From positions 62,001 to 126,000 of the forward strand of contig NZ_JAJCXB010000001.1 in NCBI RefSeq assembly GCF_020564935.1: 64,000 nucleotides of DNA, in the 5' to 3' direction. Below the pieces are notes generated by a model, which was not told the origin of the DNA, did not search any database, and saw nothing but the letters and a program-made list of their open reading frames with translations. This document shows, piece after piece, positions 8,283-17,442 of the stretch; the stretch's first letter is position 1; each line of letters opens with the position of its first letter. The position numbers and the translations under genes were made by a program. The stretch comes from Streptomyces pinistramenti (GTDB lineage: Bacteria > Actinomycetota > Actinomycetes > Streptomycetales > Streptomycetaceae).

Positions 8283-8365
8283 CCGATGTTCTTCGGGAAC
8301 TGATGTCGGCGACTGATGTCACGGCTGGCCCAGACAGCTTCTGACCTGCAAGAAGGCGGACCATC

Positions 8366-9199
8366 ATGAAGATCCTGATCAGTGCGGACATGGAGGGCGC
8401 CACCGGCGTGACCTGGCCCGCCGACGTGCTGCCCGGCACCCCCCAGTGGGAACGCTGCCGTCACATGTTCACCTCCGACGTCAACGCGGCAATCGCCGGA
8501 TTCTTCGACGGCGGCGCAGACGAAGTCCTCGTCAACGAGGCGCACTGGACGATGCGCAATCTCCTGCTGGAACAGCTCGACGAACGCGCCCAGCTGCTCA
8601 CCGGCCGGCACAAGGCGCTGAGCATGGTCGAAGGCGTCCAGCACGGCGACGTCGACGGCATCGCCTTCGTCGGCTACCACACCGGCGCCGGCACCGAAGG
8701 CGTCCTCGCCCACACCTACCTCGCCAACACCCTGACCGGAGTGTGGGTCAACGGCGCCCGCGCGAGCGAGGGCCACCTCAACTCCCTCGTCGTGGCCGAG
8801 TACGGCGTCCCCGTGGTGCTGGTCACCGGCGACGACCGCACCTGCCAGGACGCCCTGACCTACGCGCCGCAGGCCCGCGGCGTGGCGGTCAAGGACTATG
8901 TCTCGCGCTATGCCGCGGTCTGCCGCCCGCCGGCCCGCACCGCGGCCGCCATCCGCGCCGCGGCCCGTGAGGCGGCGCCGCTGGCCGTCCGTCAGGAAGC
9001 GGCCCGCGGTGGCCCGTTCCGGGTGGAGATGGAGTTCGACGCCGAGCATCTGGTCGGCGCCGCCACCTGCGTGCCCGGGGTGGAGCGCAGCGGGGAGCGC
9101 CGCGTCGCCTATACGACGCAGGACATGTACGAAGGAATCCGCTGTTTCAAGGCGGTCACCACCGTCGTTTCGTCCGCAGTGGAGGAGCAGTATGGCTGA
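8366..9199 (+). CDS. M55-family D-aminopeptidase (DppA-like)
   Basis: This 277-residue protein belongs to peptidase family M55, zinc D-aminopeptidases that release N-terminal D-amino acids from short peptides. Visible signatures are SADMEGATG at residues 6-14 (metal-binding Asp8 and Glu10), NEAHW, GYHTGAG and the C-terminal AYTTQDMYEG region. Start: ATG 8366. The last eight bases overlap the start of the next gene (ATGGCTGA), so translation is probably coupled. It heads a set of four peptidase genes, which suggests joint breakdown of D-amino-acid-containing or cell-wall peptides. Confidence 0.92.
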   Translation: MKILISADMEGATGVTWPADVLPGTPQWERCRHMFTSDVNAAIAGFFDGGADEVLVNEAHWTMRNLLLEQLDERAQLLTGRHKALSMVEGVQHGDVDGIAFVGYHTGAGTEGVLAHTYLANTLTGVWVNGARASEGHLNSLVVAEYGVPVVLVTGDDRTCQDALTYAPQARGVAVKDYVSRYAAVCRPPARTAAAIRAAAREAAPLAVRQEAARGGPFRVEMEFDAEHLVGAATCVPGVERSGERRVAYTTQDMYEGIRCFKAVTTVVSSAVEEQYG

Positions 9200-10526
9200 G
9201 CAGAACGGTCCGGTCGACGCGCAGGCACTCGACGAGGCCGTGCGGTTCACCTCCGACCTCATCCGCATCGACACCACCAACCGTGGCGACGGCGCGTGCC
9301 AGGAGCGCCCGGCCGCCGAGTACGTCGCCGAGCGGCTGGCCGAGGCCGGGCTCGAACCGGCCCTGCTGGAGCGCAGCAAGGGCCGCACGAACGTCGTCGC
9401 CCGGATCGAGGGCAGCGACCCGGGAGCCGACGCCCTGCTCGTGCACGGCCATCTGGACGTGGTGCCCGCCGAACCGGCGGACTGGACCGTGCACCCCTTC
9501 TCGGGCGAGGTACGCGACGGCGTGGTCTGGGGCCGCGGCGCCATCGACATGAAGAACATGGACGCGATGGTGCTCGCCACCATCCGCAGGTGGGCGCGGG
9601 CAGGCATGCGGCCGCGCCGGGACATCGTGCTGGCCTTCACCGCCGACGAAGAGGCCAGCGCCGAGGACGGCTCCGGCTTCCTCGCCGATCAGCACGCCGC
9701 ACTGTTCGACGGCTGCACGGAAGGCATCAGCGAATCCGGCGCCTTCTCCTTCCACACCGACAGCGGACTCCGGCTGTACCCGGTCGCGGCGGGCGAACGC
9801 GGCACGGCGTGGCTGAAGTTGACCGCCCACGGCCGGGCCGGGCACGGCTCGAAGGTCAACCACGCCAACGCCGTCAGCCGGCTCGCCGCCGCCGTCGCCC
9901 GGATCGGCGCGCACGAGTGGCCGCTCCGCCTCACCCCGACCGTGGTCGCCGCCCTGCGCGAACTGGCCGCACTGCACGGCGAATCCGTCGACCCCGAGGC
10001 GCCCGGCTTCGATGTCGACGCCCTGCTGGCCCGGCTCGGCACGGCCGCTTCCCTGGTCGAGCCGACGGTCCGCAACAGCGCCAACCCGACGATGCTGGAG
10101 GCCGGTTACAAGGTCAACGTGATCCCGGGCAGCGCCGTCGCCCAGGTGGACGGCAGGGTCGTGCCCGGCGGCGAGGCGGAGTTCCGCGCCACCATGGACC
10201 GGCTCACCGGGCCCGACGTGAGCTGGGAGCTCCACCACGGCGAGGTCGCCCTGCAGGCCCCGGTCGACTCCCCGACGTTCGCCGGGATGCGGGCCGCGCT
10301 CGAACGCTTCGACCCCGACGGCCACGTCGTGCCGTACTGCATGTCGGGTGGCACCGACGCCAAGCAGTTCTCCCGCCTCGGCATCACCGGCTACGGTTTC
10401 TCCCCGCTCAAGCTCCCCGAGGGCTTCGACTACCAGGCGCTCTTCCACGGCGTGGACGAACGCGTGCCCGTCGACGCCCTGCACTTCGGCGTCCGCGTAC
10501 TCGACCACTTCCTGCGACAGGCATAG
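9192..10526 (+). CDS. M20-family metallopeptidase
   Basis: The 444-residue protein is an M20/ArgE-DapE-ACY1 type zinc hydrolase that cleaves peptide or acyl-amide bonds. Visible are HGHLDV at 85-90 (His ligand and Asp), WGRGAIDMKN with the bridging Asp, and TADEEAS with the catalytic Glu pair. A dimerisation domain with AHGRAGHGSK lies in the middle. The start ATG at 9192 is preceded by GGAGGAG inside the end of the M55 gene. It resembles the M20 dipeptidases often paired with peptide salvage genes. Confidence 0.92.
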   Translation: MAEQNGPVDAQALDEAVRFTSDLIRIDTTNRGDGACQERPAAEYVAERLAEAGLEPALLERSKGRTNVVARIEGSDPGADALLVHGHLDVVPAEPADWTVHPFSGEVRDGVVWGRGAIDMKNMDAMVLATIRRWARAGMRPRRDIVLAFTADEEASAEDGSGFLADQHAALFDGCTEGISESGAFSFHTDSGLRLYPVAAGERGTAWLKLTAHGRAGHGSKVNHANAVSRLAAAVARIGAHEWPLRLTPTVVAALRELAALHGESVDPEAPGFDVDALLARLGTAASLVEPTVRNSANPTMLEAGYKVNVIPGSAVAQVDGRVVPGGEAEFRATMDRLTGPDVSWELHHGEVALQAPVDSPTFAGMRAALERFDPDGHVVPYCMSGGTDAKQFSRLGITGYGFSPLKLPEGFDYQALFHGVDERVPVDALHFGVRVLDHFLRQA

Positions 10527-10604
10527 GGCGTGACCGTGACCGGCCGCCCCGCCCCCGCGCACCCCAAGGTCCCGGCTCCGCCCGGTGAAGGAGGAACATC
10601 CCGC

Positions 10605-12638
10605 ATGGTGACGACGGCTCCCTACGGCGCCTGGCGCTCCCCGATGGACGCCAGGACCGTCGCCGCCCACGACGGCCGCCCGGCCTTCGTCGGCATGGTC
10701 GGCGACGAGATCTGGTGGACCGCGCCGCGGCCGGCCGAGGGCGGCCGACGCGCCCTCATCCGCAGGCGCCCCGACGGCACCGAGGAGTCCGTGCTGCCCG
10801 CGCCCTGGAACGTCCGCAGCCGGGTCCTGGAATACGGCGGCCAGCCCTGGGCCGGCACGGTCACCGCCCGCGGACCGCTGGTCGTCTTCAGCGACTTCGC
10901 CGACCAGCGCCTCTACGCCTGCGAACCGGACAGCGGCGCATCCCCCCGCCCTCTCACCCCACTGTCCGCCGTCGGACGCGGACTGCGCTGGGTGGACCCG
11001 GTGCTGTGCCCCGAGCGCGGTGAGGTGTGGTGCGTCCTGGAGGAGTTCACCGGGGAGCGGCCCACCGATGTCCGCCGGGTGATCGCCGCCGTACCGCTCG
11101 ACGGCTCCGCGGCCCAGGACCGTTCCGCGGTGAGGGAGTTGAGTGACGGCCGGCACCGCTTCGTCACCGGCCCGCGGATCTCGCCGGACGGCACCCGCGC
11201 GGCCTGGATCGCCTGGGACCACCCCCGGATGCCGTGGGACCACACCGTCGTGATGACCGCCGACATCACGGCCGACGGCGCCTTCCGAGGCATCCGGCCG
11301 CTGATCGGCGGATCCGGCGACCCCGGCAGCGCCGCGCCCGGCGGCGGGACCGGCGAATCGGTCGCCCAGATCGAATGGGCGGCGGACGGCTCGCTGCTGT
11401 ACGTCTCCGACCTCAGCGGCTGGTGGCAACTGCGGAGCATCGACCCGGACACGGCGGCCGACGGCGCGGCCCGGGGCCGGGCCCTGTGCGCCGCCCGCGA
11501 GGAGGAGTTCGGCGGCCCGCTGTGGAACATCGGGCAGCGCTGGTTCCTGCCCCTGGAGAACGGCACGATCGCGGTGGTCCACGGCCGCGGCGCCACCACC
11601 CTGGGCATCCTCGACCCGGTCACCGGCGAACTGGTCGACGCGGTGGGCCCGTGGACGGAATGGGCACCCCACCTCGCCGTGCACGGCAGCCGGGTCGTCG
11701 GCATCGCCGCGGGCCCGCACAGCGGATACGAAATCGCCGAACTGGACACCTGCACCGGCCGCACCCGCGTCATCGCCTCCCGGCACGTCGACGTCCTGGA
11801 CCCGGCCTATTACCCCAGGCCCCGGGCCCGTACGTTCACAGGCCCCGGCGGACGGGAGATCCACGCGCACCTCTACCCGCCGCACAACCCCGACCACACG
11901 GCGCCCGAGGGCGAACTGCCGCCCTACGTGATCTGGGCGCACGGCGGCCCCACCAGCCACGCCCCCCTCGTACTCGACCTGGAGATCGCCTACTTCACCT
12001 CCCGCGGCATCGGCGTCGCCGAGGTCAACTACGGCGGCTCGACCGGCTACGGCCGCGCGTACCGCGAGCGGCTGCGCGGCCAGTGGGGCGTGGTCGACGT
12101 CGAGGACTGCGCGGCCGTCGCCGGGGCACTGGCCGAGGAGGGCACCGCCGACCGCGCCCGGCTGGCGATCCGCGGCGGCAGCGCGGGCGGCTGGACCACC
12201 GCCGCCTCGCTGACCTCCACCGACCTCTACGCCTGCGGCACGATCAGCTACCCGATCCTGGACCTCGCCGGCTGGGCGACCGGCGAGACCCACGACTTCG
12301 AGTCGCAGTACCTGGAGTCGCTCATCGGCCCGCTCGCCGAGGTCCCCGAGCGCTACCGCGACCGTTCGCCGCTGCACCGCGCAGACCGGATCACCGCGCC
12401 GTTCCTGCTGCTCCAGGGCCTGGACGATGTGATCTGCCCGCCCGCGCAGTGCGAGCGGTTCCTCGCCGAGGTCGCCGGGCGCGGCGTGCCGCACGCCTAC
12501 CTCTCGTTCGCCGGCGAGGGCCACGGCTTCCGCCGGGAGGCGACCTTGGTGCGCACGATCGAGGCCGAACTCGCCCTCTACACCCACACCTTCGGCATCA
12601 GCCGCCCCGATGCCGCACCCCTGGAGCTGCGCTCGTGA
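10605..12638 (+). CDS. S9-family prolyl oligopeptidase-like peptidase
   Basis: The 677-residue cytoplasmic protein has an N-terminal beta-propeller-like half and a C-terminal alpha/beta hydrolase. The catalytic triad can be placed: Ser526 in RGGSAGG, Asp607 (or 608) in LQGLDDV, and His640 in GEGHGF. I chose the ATG at 10605 because GAAGGAGGAAC lies just upstream; an in-frame GTG at 10530 has no such site. Such enzymes cleave short peptides, often at the N-terminal side. The stop overlaps the next start by four bases (GTGA), so the pair is coupled. Confidence 0.93.
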   Translation: MVTTAPYGAWRSPMDARTVAAHDGRPAFVGMVGDEIWWTAPRPAEGGRRALIRRRPDGTEESVLPAPWNVRSRVLEYGGQPWAGTVTARGPLVVFSDFADQRLYACEPDSGASPRPLTPLSAVGRGLRWVDPVLCPERGEVWCVLEEFTGERPTDVRRVIAAVPLDGSAAQDRSAVRELSDGRHRFVTGPRISPDGTRAAWIAWDHPRMPWDHTVVMTADITADGAFRGIRPLIGGSGDPGSAAPGGGTGESVAQIEWAADGSLLYVSDLSGWWQLRSIDPDTAADGAARGRALCAAREEEFGGPLWNIGQRWFLPLENGTIAVVHGRGATTLGILDPVTGELVDAVGPWTEWAPHLAVHGSRVVGIAAGPHSGYEIAELDTCTGRTRVIASRHVDVLDPAYYPRPRARTFTGPGGREIHAHLYPPHNPDHTAPEGELPPYVIWAHGGPTSHAPLVLDLEIAYFTSRGIGVAEVNYGGSTGYGRAYRERLRGQWGVVDVEDCAAVAGALAEEGTADRARLAIRGGSAGGWTTAASLTSTDLYACGTISYPILDLAGWATGETHDFESQYLESLIGPLAEVPERYRDRSPLHRADRITAPFLLLQGLDDVICPPAQCERFLAEVAGRGVPHAYLSFAGEGHGFRREATLVRTIEAELALYTHTFGISRPDAAPLELRS

Positions 12639-13567
12639 CCGCGGCCGGACTGACCCGGCCGCCCCGGCTGCGGCCCGGCGACCGGGTCGCGGTGATCGCC
12701 CCCAGCGGCCCGCTCGCCCTCGAGCGGCTGGACGGCGGCCTCGACATCCTGCGCGGCTGGGGCCTCGACGCGGTCGCCGGACCGCACGCCGCCGGACGGC
12801 ACGCCACGCTGCACCACCTCGCGGCGGATGACGCCCGGCGGGCCGCCGACCTCCAGCGCGCCTGGTGCGATCCGGAGATCGCCGCGGTGTTCGCCGCCCG
12901 CGGCGGCTACGGCGCCCAGCGGATGGTCGACCTGCTCGACTGGGACGCCATCCGGGCCGCAGCCCCCAAGCCCCTCGTCGGTTTCAGCGATGTGACGGTG
13001 CTCCAGGAGGCGTTCGCGGTGCGCGCGGGTGTCGTCTCCTTCTACGGTCCGGCCGTCGCCGGCGAGGTGTTCCTCAAGGACGAGGCGACCCGCGAGCAGC
13101 TGCGGCGCACGCTCTTCGCGCCGGAGGCGGAACGCACCCTGGCGCCCGAGGCCACCATGCCGCTGGTGCCGGGCCGGGCCCGCGGCGTCACCCTCGGCGG
13201 CTGCCTGGCGATGCTCGCCTCCGAACTGGGCACCCCGCAGGCCCGCCCCGGCGCGGCCGGCGGGCTGCTGCTCCTGGAGGACGTGGGGGAGCAGCCGTAC
13301 CGCATCGACCGGGCGCTCACCCAACTGCTGCGCGCCGGCTGGCTGGACGGTGTCGCCGGCATCGTCCTCGGCTCCTGGGCCCGCTGCGGCCCGTACCCGA
13401 AGGTGCGTGAGGTGCTGGCGGACCGGCTGGGCGGCCTCGGGGTGCCGGTCGTCGAGGAGTTCGGGTTCGGGCACGGCGACCGCGCGCTGACCGTGCCGCT
13501 CGGCGTGGCCGCCACCCTGGACGCCGACGCGGGCACGCTGACGCTGGACGTACCGGCGTTGACCTGA
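12635..13567 (+). CDS. S66-family LD-carboxypeptidase (LdcA/MccF-like)
   Basis: The 310-residue protein matches family S66: PGDRVAVIAPSG near the N-terminus, RGGYGAQR, nucleophile Ser118 in GFSD, then GGCLAMLASELGTP, LLLEDVGEQPYRIDRAL and the catalytic-His region FGFGHGD. LD-carboxypeptidases cut the L-D bond of murein tetrapeptides during recycling, while MccF members inactivate peptide-nucleotide antibiotics. The presence of an M55 D-aminopeptidase in the same operon favours a role with D-amino-acid peptides, but this is inference. Confidence 0.92.
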   Translation: MTAAGLTRPPRLRPGDRVAVIAPSGPLALERLDGGLDILRGWGLDAVAGPHAAGRHATLHHLAADDARRAADLQRAWCDPEIAAVFAARGGYGAQRMVDLLDWDAIRAAAPKPLVGFSDVTVLQEAFAVRAGVVSFYGPAVAGEVFLKDEATREQLRRTLFAPEAERTLAPEATMPLVPGRARGVTLGGCLAMLASELGTPQARPGAAGGLLLLEDVGEQPYRIDRALTQLLRAGWLDGVAGIVLGSWARCGPYPKVREVLADRLGGLGVPVVEEFGFGHGDRALTVPLGVAATLDADAGTLTLDVPALT

Positions 13568-13583
13568 GCCGGCGGGAGGGGCG

Positions 13584-13615
13584 GCGGACGCTCCGGGCGC
13601 GTCCCGTGCGTCCGC
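13584..13615 (+). terminator. Possible terminator of the peptidase operon
   Basis: Eight-base arms GCGGACGC (13584-13591) and GCGTCCGC (13608-13615) lie just after the S66 stop codon. The loop is 16 bases and there is no T tract, so support is modest. Confidence 0.4.
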
Positions 13616-13698
13616 GGCACTCCTCCCACCTGGCGTAACAACCCGTGTCCGCAGCGTTGACACGGATGTTGACCAGGCCACAACATGAGCCCGGCCGT

Positions 13699-13714
13699 TA
13701 CCGACTGGTCGGTA
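13699..13714. promoter_or_regulatory. TetR-type palindrome upstream of secreted hydrolase
   Basis: TACCGA (13699-13704), CTGG, TCGGTA (13709-13714) is a perfect palindrome with the ACCGAC/GTCGGT look common to TetR-family operators in streptomycetes. It lies 25 bases before the chosen GTG start, between promoter and ribosome site. No tetR gene is adjacent. Confidence 0.5.
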
Positions 13715-13738
13715 CGACATGTCCTTGTGGAGGTCTCC

Positions 13739-15583
13739 GTGCCCAGCGTGTCCCGCGCAGCGTCCCGCGCCGCATCCCGCTCCGTTCTCCGCACTTCCCT
13801 GACCCTGCTGGCCACCACCGCCCTCGCCGTGCCGCTCGCGGCGGCCGCTCCGGCAGCCGCCGCCGCGCCGGCCCCGTTCACCGTCACCGCCCTGAAGCTG
13901 ACGGTGCGGGCCGGCGACCGCAACTGCACCGTGGACGCGGACCTCTACCGCCCCGCCGGAGTCGACGCCGCCCACCCGGCGCCCGCCGTGCTGACCACGA
14001 ACGGCTTCGGCGGCAGCAAGAACGACGGCTCCACCGCCGCCACCGCCGGCGCGTTCGCCGCCCGCGGCTATGTCGCCCTGTCCTACTCCGGGTTGGGCTT
14101 CGGCAAGAGCGGCTGCCCGATCTCCCTGGACGACCCGCAGACCGACGGCAAGGCGGCGAGCGGGCTGATCGATTTCCTCGCCGGAGCCCGTACCGCCGAT
14201 GACGGCACCCGCGTCGACTACGTCACCAAGGACGCCGCCCGCGACCCCCGCGTCGGCATGATCGGTGGCTCCTACGGCGGCGCGATCCAGATGGCCACCG
14301 CCGCCGTCGACCACCGCGTCGACGCACTGGTCCCGCTCATCACCTGGAACGACCTCGCGTACTCCCTCGACCCCAACAACGCGGGCCGCACGCACGGCGT
14401 GAGCGGACCGGTGCCCGGCGCGTACAAGAAGGAGTGGACGGGCGGGTTCTTCCTGATAGGCGAGGCGCAGGGGCTGCTGAACCCGAGCCTGGACCCGTCC
14501 AGAATCGGCGGCGCGGGCTGTCTGCACTTCGTCGCCGACGCCTGCGAGACCAAGCGGCTGCTGGACTCCGGGCACTACCCCGCGGACCGCACCGCGAAGA
14601 TGCTGCACTACGCGCGCAGCGTCTCCCCGGTCTCGTACCTGAAGTCGGTGAAGGCGCCGACCCTGCTCGTCCAGGGGCAGGCCGACACCCTCTTCAACCT
14701 CAACGAGGCCGCCGCCACCTACCGCACGCTCACCGCCCAGGGCACCGAGGCCAAGATGATCTGGCAGTCCTGGGGCCACAGCGGCGGCATGGACAAGCCG
14801 GCGCCCGGCGAACTCGACCTGAGCAAGGGCAACTTGGATACCAGCTACGTCGGACAGCGGATTCTCGCCTGGTTCGACCGCTACCTGCACCACAAGACCG
14901 GCACCGACACCGGCCCCGCCTTCGCCTACTACCGCGACTGGGTGACCGAAGGCCCGGCGTACGGCACCGCGCCGTCCTTCCCCGCGGGCGGCAGCCGGAA
15001 GCTGTACCTCTCCGGCGACGGCAGGCTCGTCGACAACCGCAGGAAGGTCGTCCGCGGCAGCCGCGAATACCGCAACTGGCTGGTGCCCACCAGCCATTCG
15101 GAGAGTTCGCTGGCCGGCCTGCTGAAGCTGCCGGACCCGGCGCCGTACGACATCAAGGGCACGCACCTGGACTGGACGTCCGAGCCGGTGACCGGCAAGC
15201 CGCTGGATGTGGCGGGCACCCCCAAGGTGACCCTGAAGGTCGTCTCGCCGAAGACCGAGCAGGTGCAGAACTCCCCGGACGCGGCCAACCGGCTGGTGCT
15301 GTTCGCCAAGCTCTACGACATCGCGCCGGACGGCAGCAAAACGCTGGTGCACCGGCTGGTGGCCCCGGCCAGGGTGCCCGACGCGACCCGGAAGTTCACC
15401 GTGCAGCTCCCGGGCCTCGTGCACCGCTACCAGCCGGGCCATCGGCTGCGCTTCGTCATCGCCGCGAGCGACTCCGCCTACGCGGGCAACCGCGGCATCA
15501 AGCCGGTGACGGTCACCAGCGCACCCGAGGACACCGGCGTCATCGAACTCCCCGTCATCCAGGACCGACCAGGGCGCTTCTGA
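13739..15583 (+). CDS. Secreted CocE/X-Pro dipeptidyl-peptidase-like hydrolase
   Basis: The 614-residue protein has a twin-Arg-free signal peptide (residues about 1-40, ending near AAAAAPAP). It is followed by an alpha/beta hydrolase with nucleophile Ser178 in GGSYGG, the acid in VQGQADTLF and the His in WGHSGG, and a C-terminal jelly-roll as in S15/CocE enzymes (KLYDIAPDGS). I chose GTG 13739 because GGAGG lies at 13729-13733; an upstream ATG at 13685 overlaps the palindrome. It probably acts outside the cell on acyl or peptide substrates. Its stop codon lies inside a long terminator hairpin. Confidence 0.88.
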   Translation: MPSVSRAASRAASRSVLRTSLTLLATTALAVPLAAAAPAAAAAPAPFTVTALKLTVRAGDRNCTVDADLYRPAGVDAAHPAPAVLTTNGFGGSKNDGSTAATAGAFAARGYVALSYSGLGFGKSGCPISLDDPQTDGKAASGLIDFLAGARTADDGTRVDYVTKDAARDPRVGMIGGSYGGAIQMATAAVDHRVDALVPLITWNDLAYSLDPNNAGRTHGVSGPVPGAYKKEWTGGFFLIGEAQGLLNPSLDPSRIGGAGCLHFVADACETKRLLDSGHYPADRTAKMLHYARSVSPVSYLKSVKAPTLLVQGQADTLFNLNEAAATYRTLTAQGTEAKMIWQSWGHSGGMDKPAPGELDLSKGNLDTSYVGQRILAWFDRYLHHKTGTDTGPAFAYYRDWVTEGPAYGTAPSFPAGGSRKLYLSGDGRLVDNRRKVVRGSREYRNWLVPTSHSESSLAGLLKLPDPAPYDIKGTHLDWTSEPVTGKPLDVAGTPKVTLKVVSPKTEQVQNSPDAANRLVLFAKLYDIAPDGSKTLVHRLVAPARVPDATRKFTVQLPGLVHRYQPGHRLRFVIAASDSAYAGNRGIKPVTVTSAPEDTGVIELPVIQDRPGRF

Positions 15584-15608
15584 CGGAGATCCGTCAGAAG
15601 CGCCCTGG
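15569..15608. terminator. Bidirectional terminator hairpin
   Basis: A perfect 18-base inverted repeat (15569-15586 and 15591-15608) has a four-base loop. It includes the stop codon of the hydrolase gene and lies between two convergent genes, so it can end both transcripts. Confidence 0.8.
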
Positions 15609-15662
15609 GCCCTGCCGCCCCGCCACCCGAAGCGGCGGGGCGGGCCGGCGGACGGTTCCCCG

Positions 15663-15857
15663 TCAGTCTTCGGCGACGTCGATCGCCTGTACCGGGCAGG
15701 CGCGGGTGGCCTCCCGCAGCAGCGGGTCGCCCGCGCCGTCCTCACGGCCGGGCAGCAGCGCGCTGAAGCCGTCGTCGTCCTGGGTGAACACCCCGGGCGC
15801 CGTCAGGGCGCACTGCCCGGCGCCGATACAGACGTCCTTGTCGATGGTGATCCGCAT
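15663..15857 (-). CDS. 3Fe-4S ferredoxin, P450 redox partner
   Basis: This 64-residue ferredoxin has cysteines 10, 16 and 54 (DVCIGAGQC and RACPVQAI). The position that would hold the fourth ligand (13) is Ala, as in the 3Fe-4S ferredoxins that pass electrons to actinobacterial P450s. It lies 66 bases downstream of the P450 gene on the same strand, so the two are very likely cotranscribed and work together. An AAAGGGG-type site precedes the ATG at 15857. Confidence 0.93.
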   Translation of the reverse strand: MRITIDKDVCIGAGQCALTAPGVFTQDDDGFSALLPGREDGAGDPLLREATRACPVQAIDVAED

Positions 15858-15923
15858 GCCGGACCCCTTTCGTCGGTCGGTTTCCCGGTAACCACCGGGC
15901 CCCCTCGGTCGGTTCTCCTGTGC

Positions 15924-17111
15924 TCACCAGGCCAGCGGGAGCTCCACCATGCCCTGCAAGGTGCCGCCCGGCTTGAACGGGATCTCTTCCGCAGGTGCCG
16001 CGAGCCGCAGCCCCGGTATCCGGCGGAAGAGTGAGCGGAACGCGATCTCCATCTCCGTGCGGGCGAGGTTCTGCCCCAGGCACTGGTGGATGCCGAATCC
16101 GAAGCCCACGTGGTGCCGGGCCGAACGGTCCCAGTCCAGTGCGTCCGGGTCCGCATAGGCCGACCCGTCGCGGTTGATCAGGGACGTGGCCAGCATCACG
16201 CCGTCGCCGGCCCGGATGGTCCGCCCGGCGATCTCGACGTCATCGGTCGCCACCCGCAGCATCCCGTCGGCGATCGAGAGGAACCGCAGCAGCTCCTCGA
16301 CGGCGGTCGGCATCAGGCTGTCGTTGGACCTCAACTGCGCCAGCTGCTCCGGGTGTTCGAGCAGGGCGAAGGTGCCGAGCGAGATCATGTTGGCGGTCGT
16401 CTCGTGCCCGGCGATCAGCAGGATCATCGCCATCCTGACGAGTTCCTCGCGCTCCAGATCGCCGTTGTGCAGCCGCTCGGCGACCAGGTCGTCCAGCAGC
16501 CCCTCGCCCCGGTCCTTCTCCTTGCGGGCGACCAGCTCGCTGAAGTACTCCTCAAGCCGCAGCCGGGCGTCATCCGTGTCCTGCGCGCTGGGGCCGCGCA
16601 GCAACCGGCGGGACTCCTCCTCGAAGAACTCGTGGTCGGCGTAGGGCACACCGAGCAGCGCGCAGATCACCATGGAAGGCACCGGCAGCGCGAAGGCGGA
16701 GACCAGTTCGGCCGGTGGCCCCTGGGCGAGCATCCGGTCGATGAGCTCGTCGACGATCCGTTGGATCTCCGGCCGCATCGCGGCGATCCGCTTGACGCTG
16801 AAGCTCGGAATCAGCATCCGCCGCTGGGTGTTGTGCTCGGGATCGTCCACCCCGATCAGCGGCGACTTGACCCGGCGGATCCCCGCGAGCCGCTCCATCG
16901 GGATGGGGAACGCCGGGTTCTGCCGGTCCGACGAGAGCCGCGGATCGACGAGCAGCGTCCGTGCTTCGGCGTGGCCGGTTACCGCCCATACCGCACGCCC
17001 GTCGTAAAGGGTGACCTTGGCCAGCGGGCCCTGCTCGCGCAGTGGTTGGTAGGCGGTCGGCGGGTGGTAGGGACAGGTCCGGTCCTGTGGGAAGGAAACG
17101 GCTTCGGACAC
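15924..17111 (-). CDS. Cytochrome P450, CYP105-like
   Basis: The 395-residue P450 shows the I-helix AGHETTA, the K-helix EELLRFLS, and the heme loop FGFGIHQCLGQNLAR with the thiolate Cys344. CPYHPPTAYQPLREQGPL near the N-terminus and the overall motifs resemble CYP105 enzymes, which hydroxylate diverse small molecules using a 3Fe-4S ferredoxin. GTG 17111 is chosen because GGGAGG lies six bases upstream; upstream in-frame sequence looks non-coding. The ferredoxin follows. The substrate cannot be read from the sequence, and no biosynthetic cluster surrounds it. Confidence 0.92.
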   Translation of the reverse strand: MSEAVSFPQDRTCPYHPPTAYQPLREQGPLAKVTLYDGRAVWAVTGHAEARTLLVDPRLSSDRQNPAFPIPMERLAGIRRVKSPLIGVDDPEHNTQRRMLIPSFSVKRIAAMRPEIQRIVDELIDRMLAQGPPAELVSAFALPVPSMVICALLGVPYADHEFFEEESRRLLRGPSAQDTDDARLRLEEYFSELVARKEKDRGEGLLDDLVAERLHNGDLEREELVRMAMILLIAGHETTANMISLGTFALLEHPEQLAQLRSNDSLMPTAVEELLRFLSIADGMLRVATDDVEIAGRTIRAGDGVMLATSLINRDGSAYADPDALDWDRSARHHVGFGFGIHQCLGQNLARTEMEIAFRSLFRRIPGLRLAAPAEEIPFKPGGTLQGMVELPLAW

Positions 17112-17442
17112 GAGGTGCCTCCCTGATAAAGGGCCCGGTGTGCTCGGTGGGGGGCCGGGCGGGGTCACGGGTGGGGGGATCCGGCGGTGAGGTGCTGTGG
17201 CGGTGTCCGCCTTGTCGATCTCCACTCCATGCCGAGCGCACCTCGATCGTCTACCCGCAGTTCGGCCATCTTGAGTCATCTTCGGCCACCTGCGGCATGT
17301 CCGGCCATGTACCGCCCTGTTCGGGTGGCTCGGCCCACCGGAAGGGGTACGGATCCGGCCGCGCAGCCCCCGCCCGGCACGGCACCCACCCCGCGCCCAC
17401 CCCCGCTACCCTCCACCTGGCACCCGGTGCCACACTGCGCAC
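17112..17442. other. Divergent intergenic region, P450 and CoA transferase
   Basis: These 331 bases carry the promoters of two divergent genes. I found no convincing palindrome, riboswitch or small gene. Runs of G (17146-17180) and near-repeats of GGCCATSTT appear around 17266-17310 but are weak. Confidence 0.4.

Noticed and set aside
8299..8320. Direct repeat ACTGATGTC twice, 13 bases apart, just before the M55 gene
   Set aside because: Too short and isolated to call an operator or attachment site.
9156..12587. Minus-strand open frame of more than 1100 codons, and a similar one at 12578-15745
   Set aside because: They lie antisense to well-supported peptidase genes. Their products are repetitive in Gly, Ala, Arg and Val and match nothing; high GC removes stop codons from the antisense frame.
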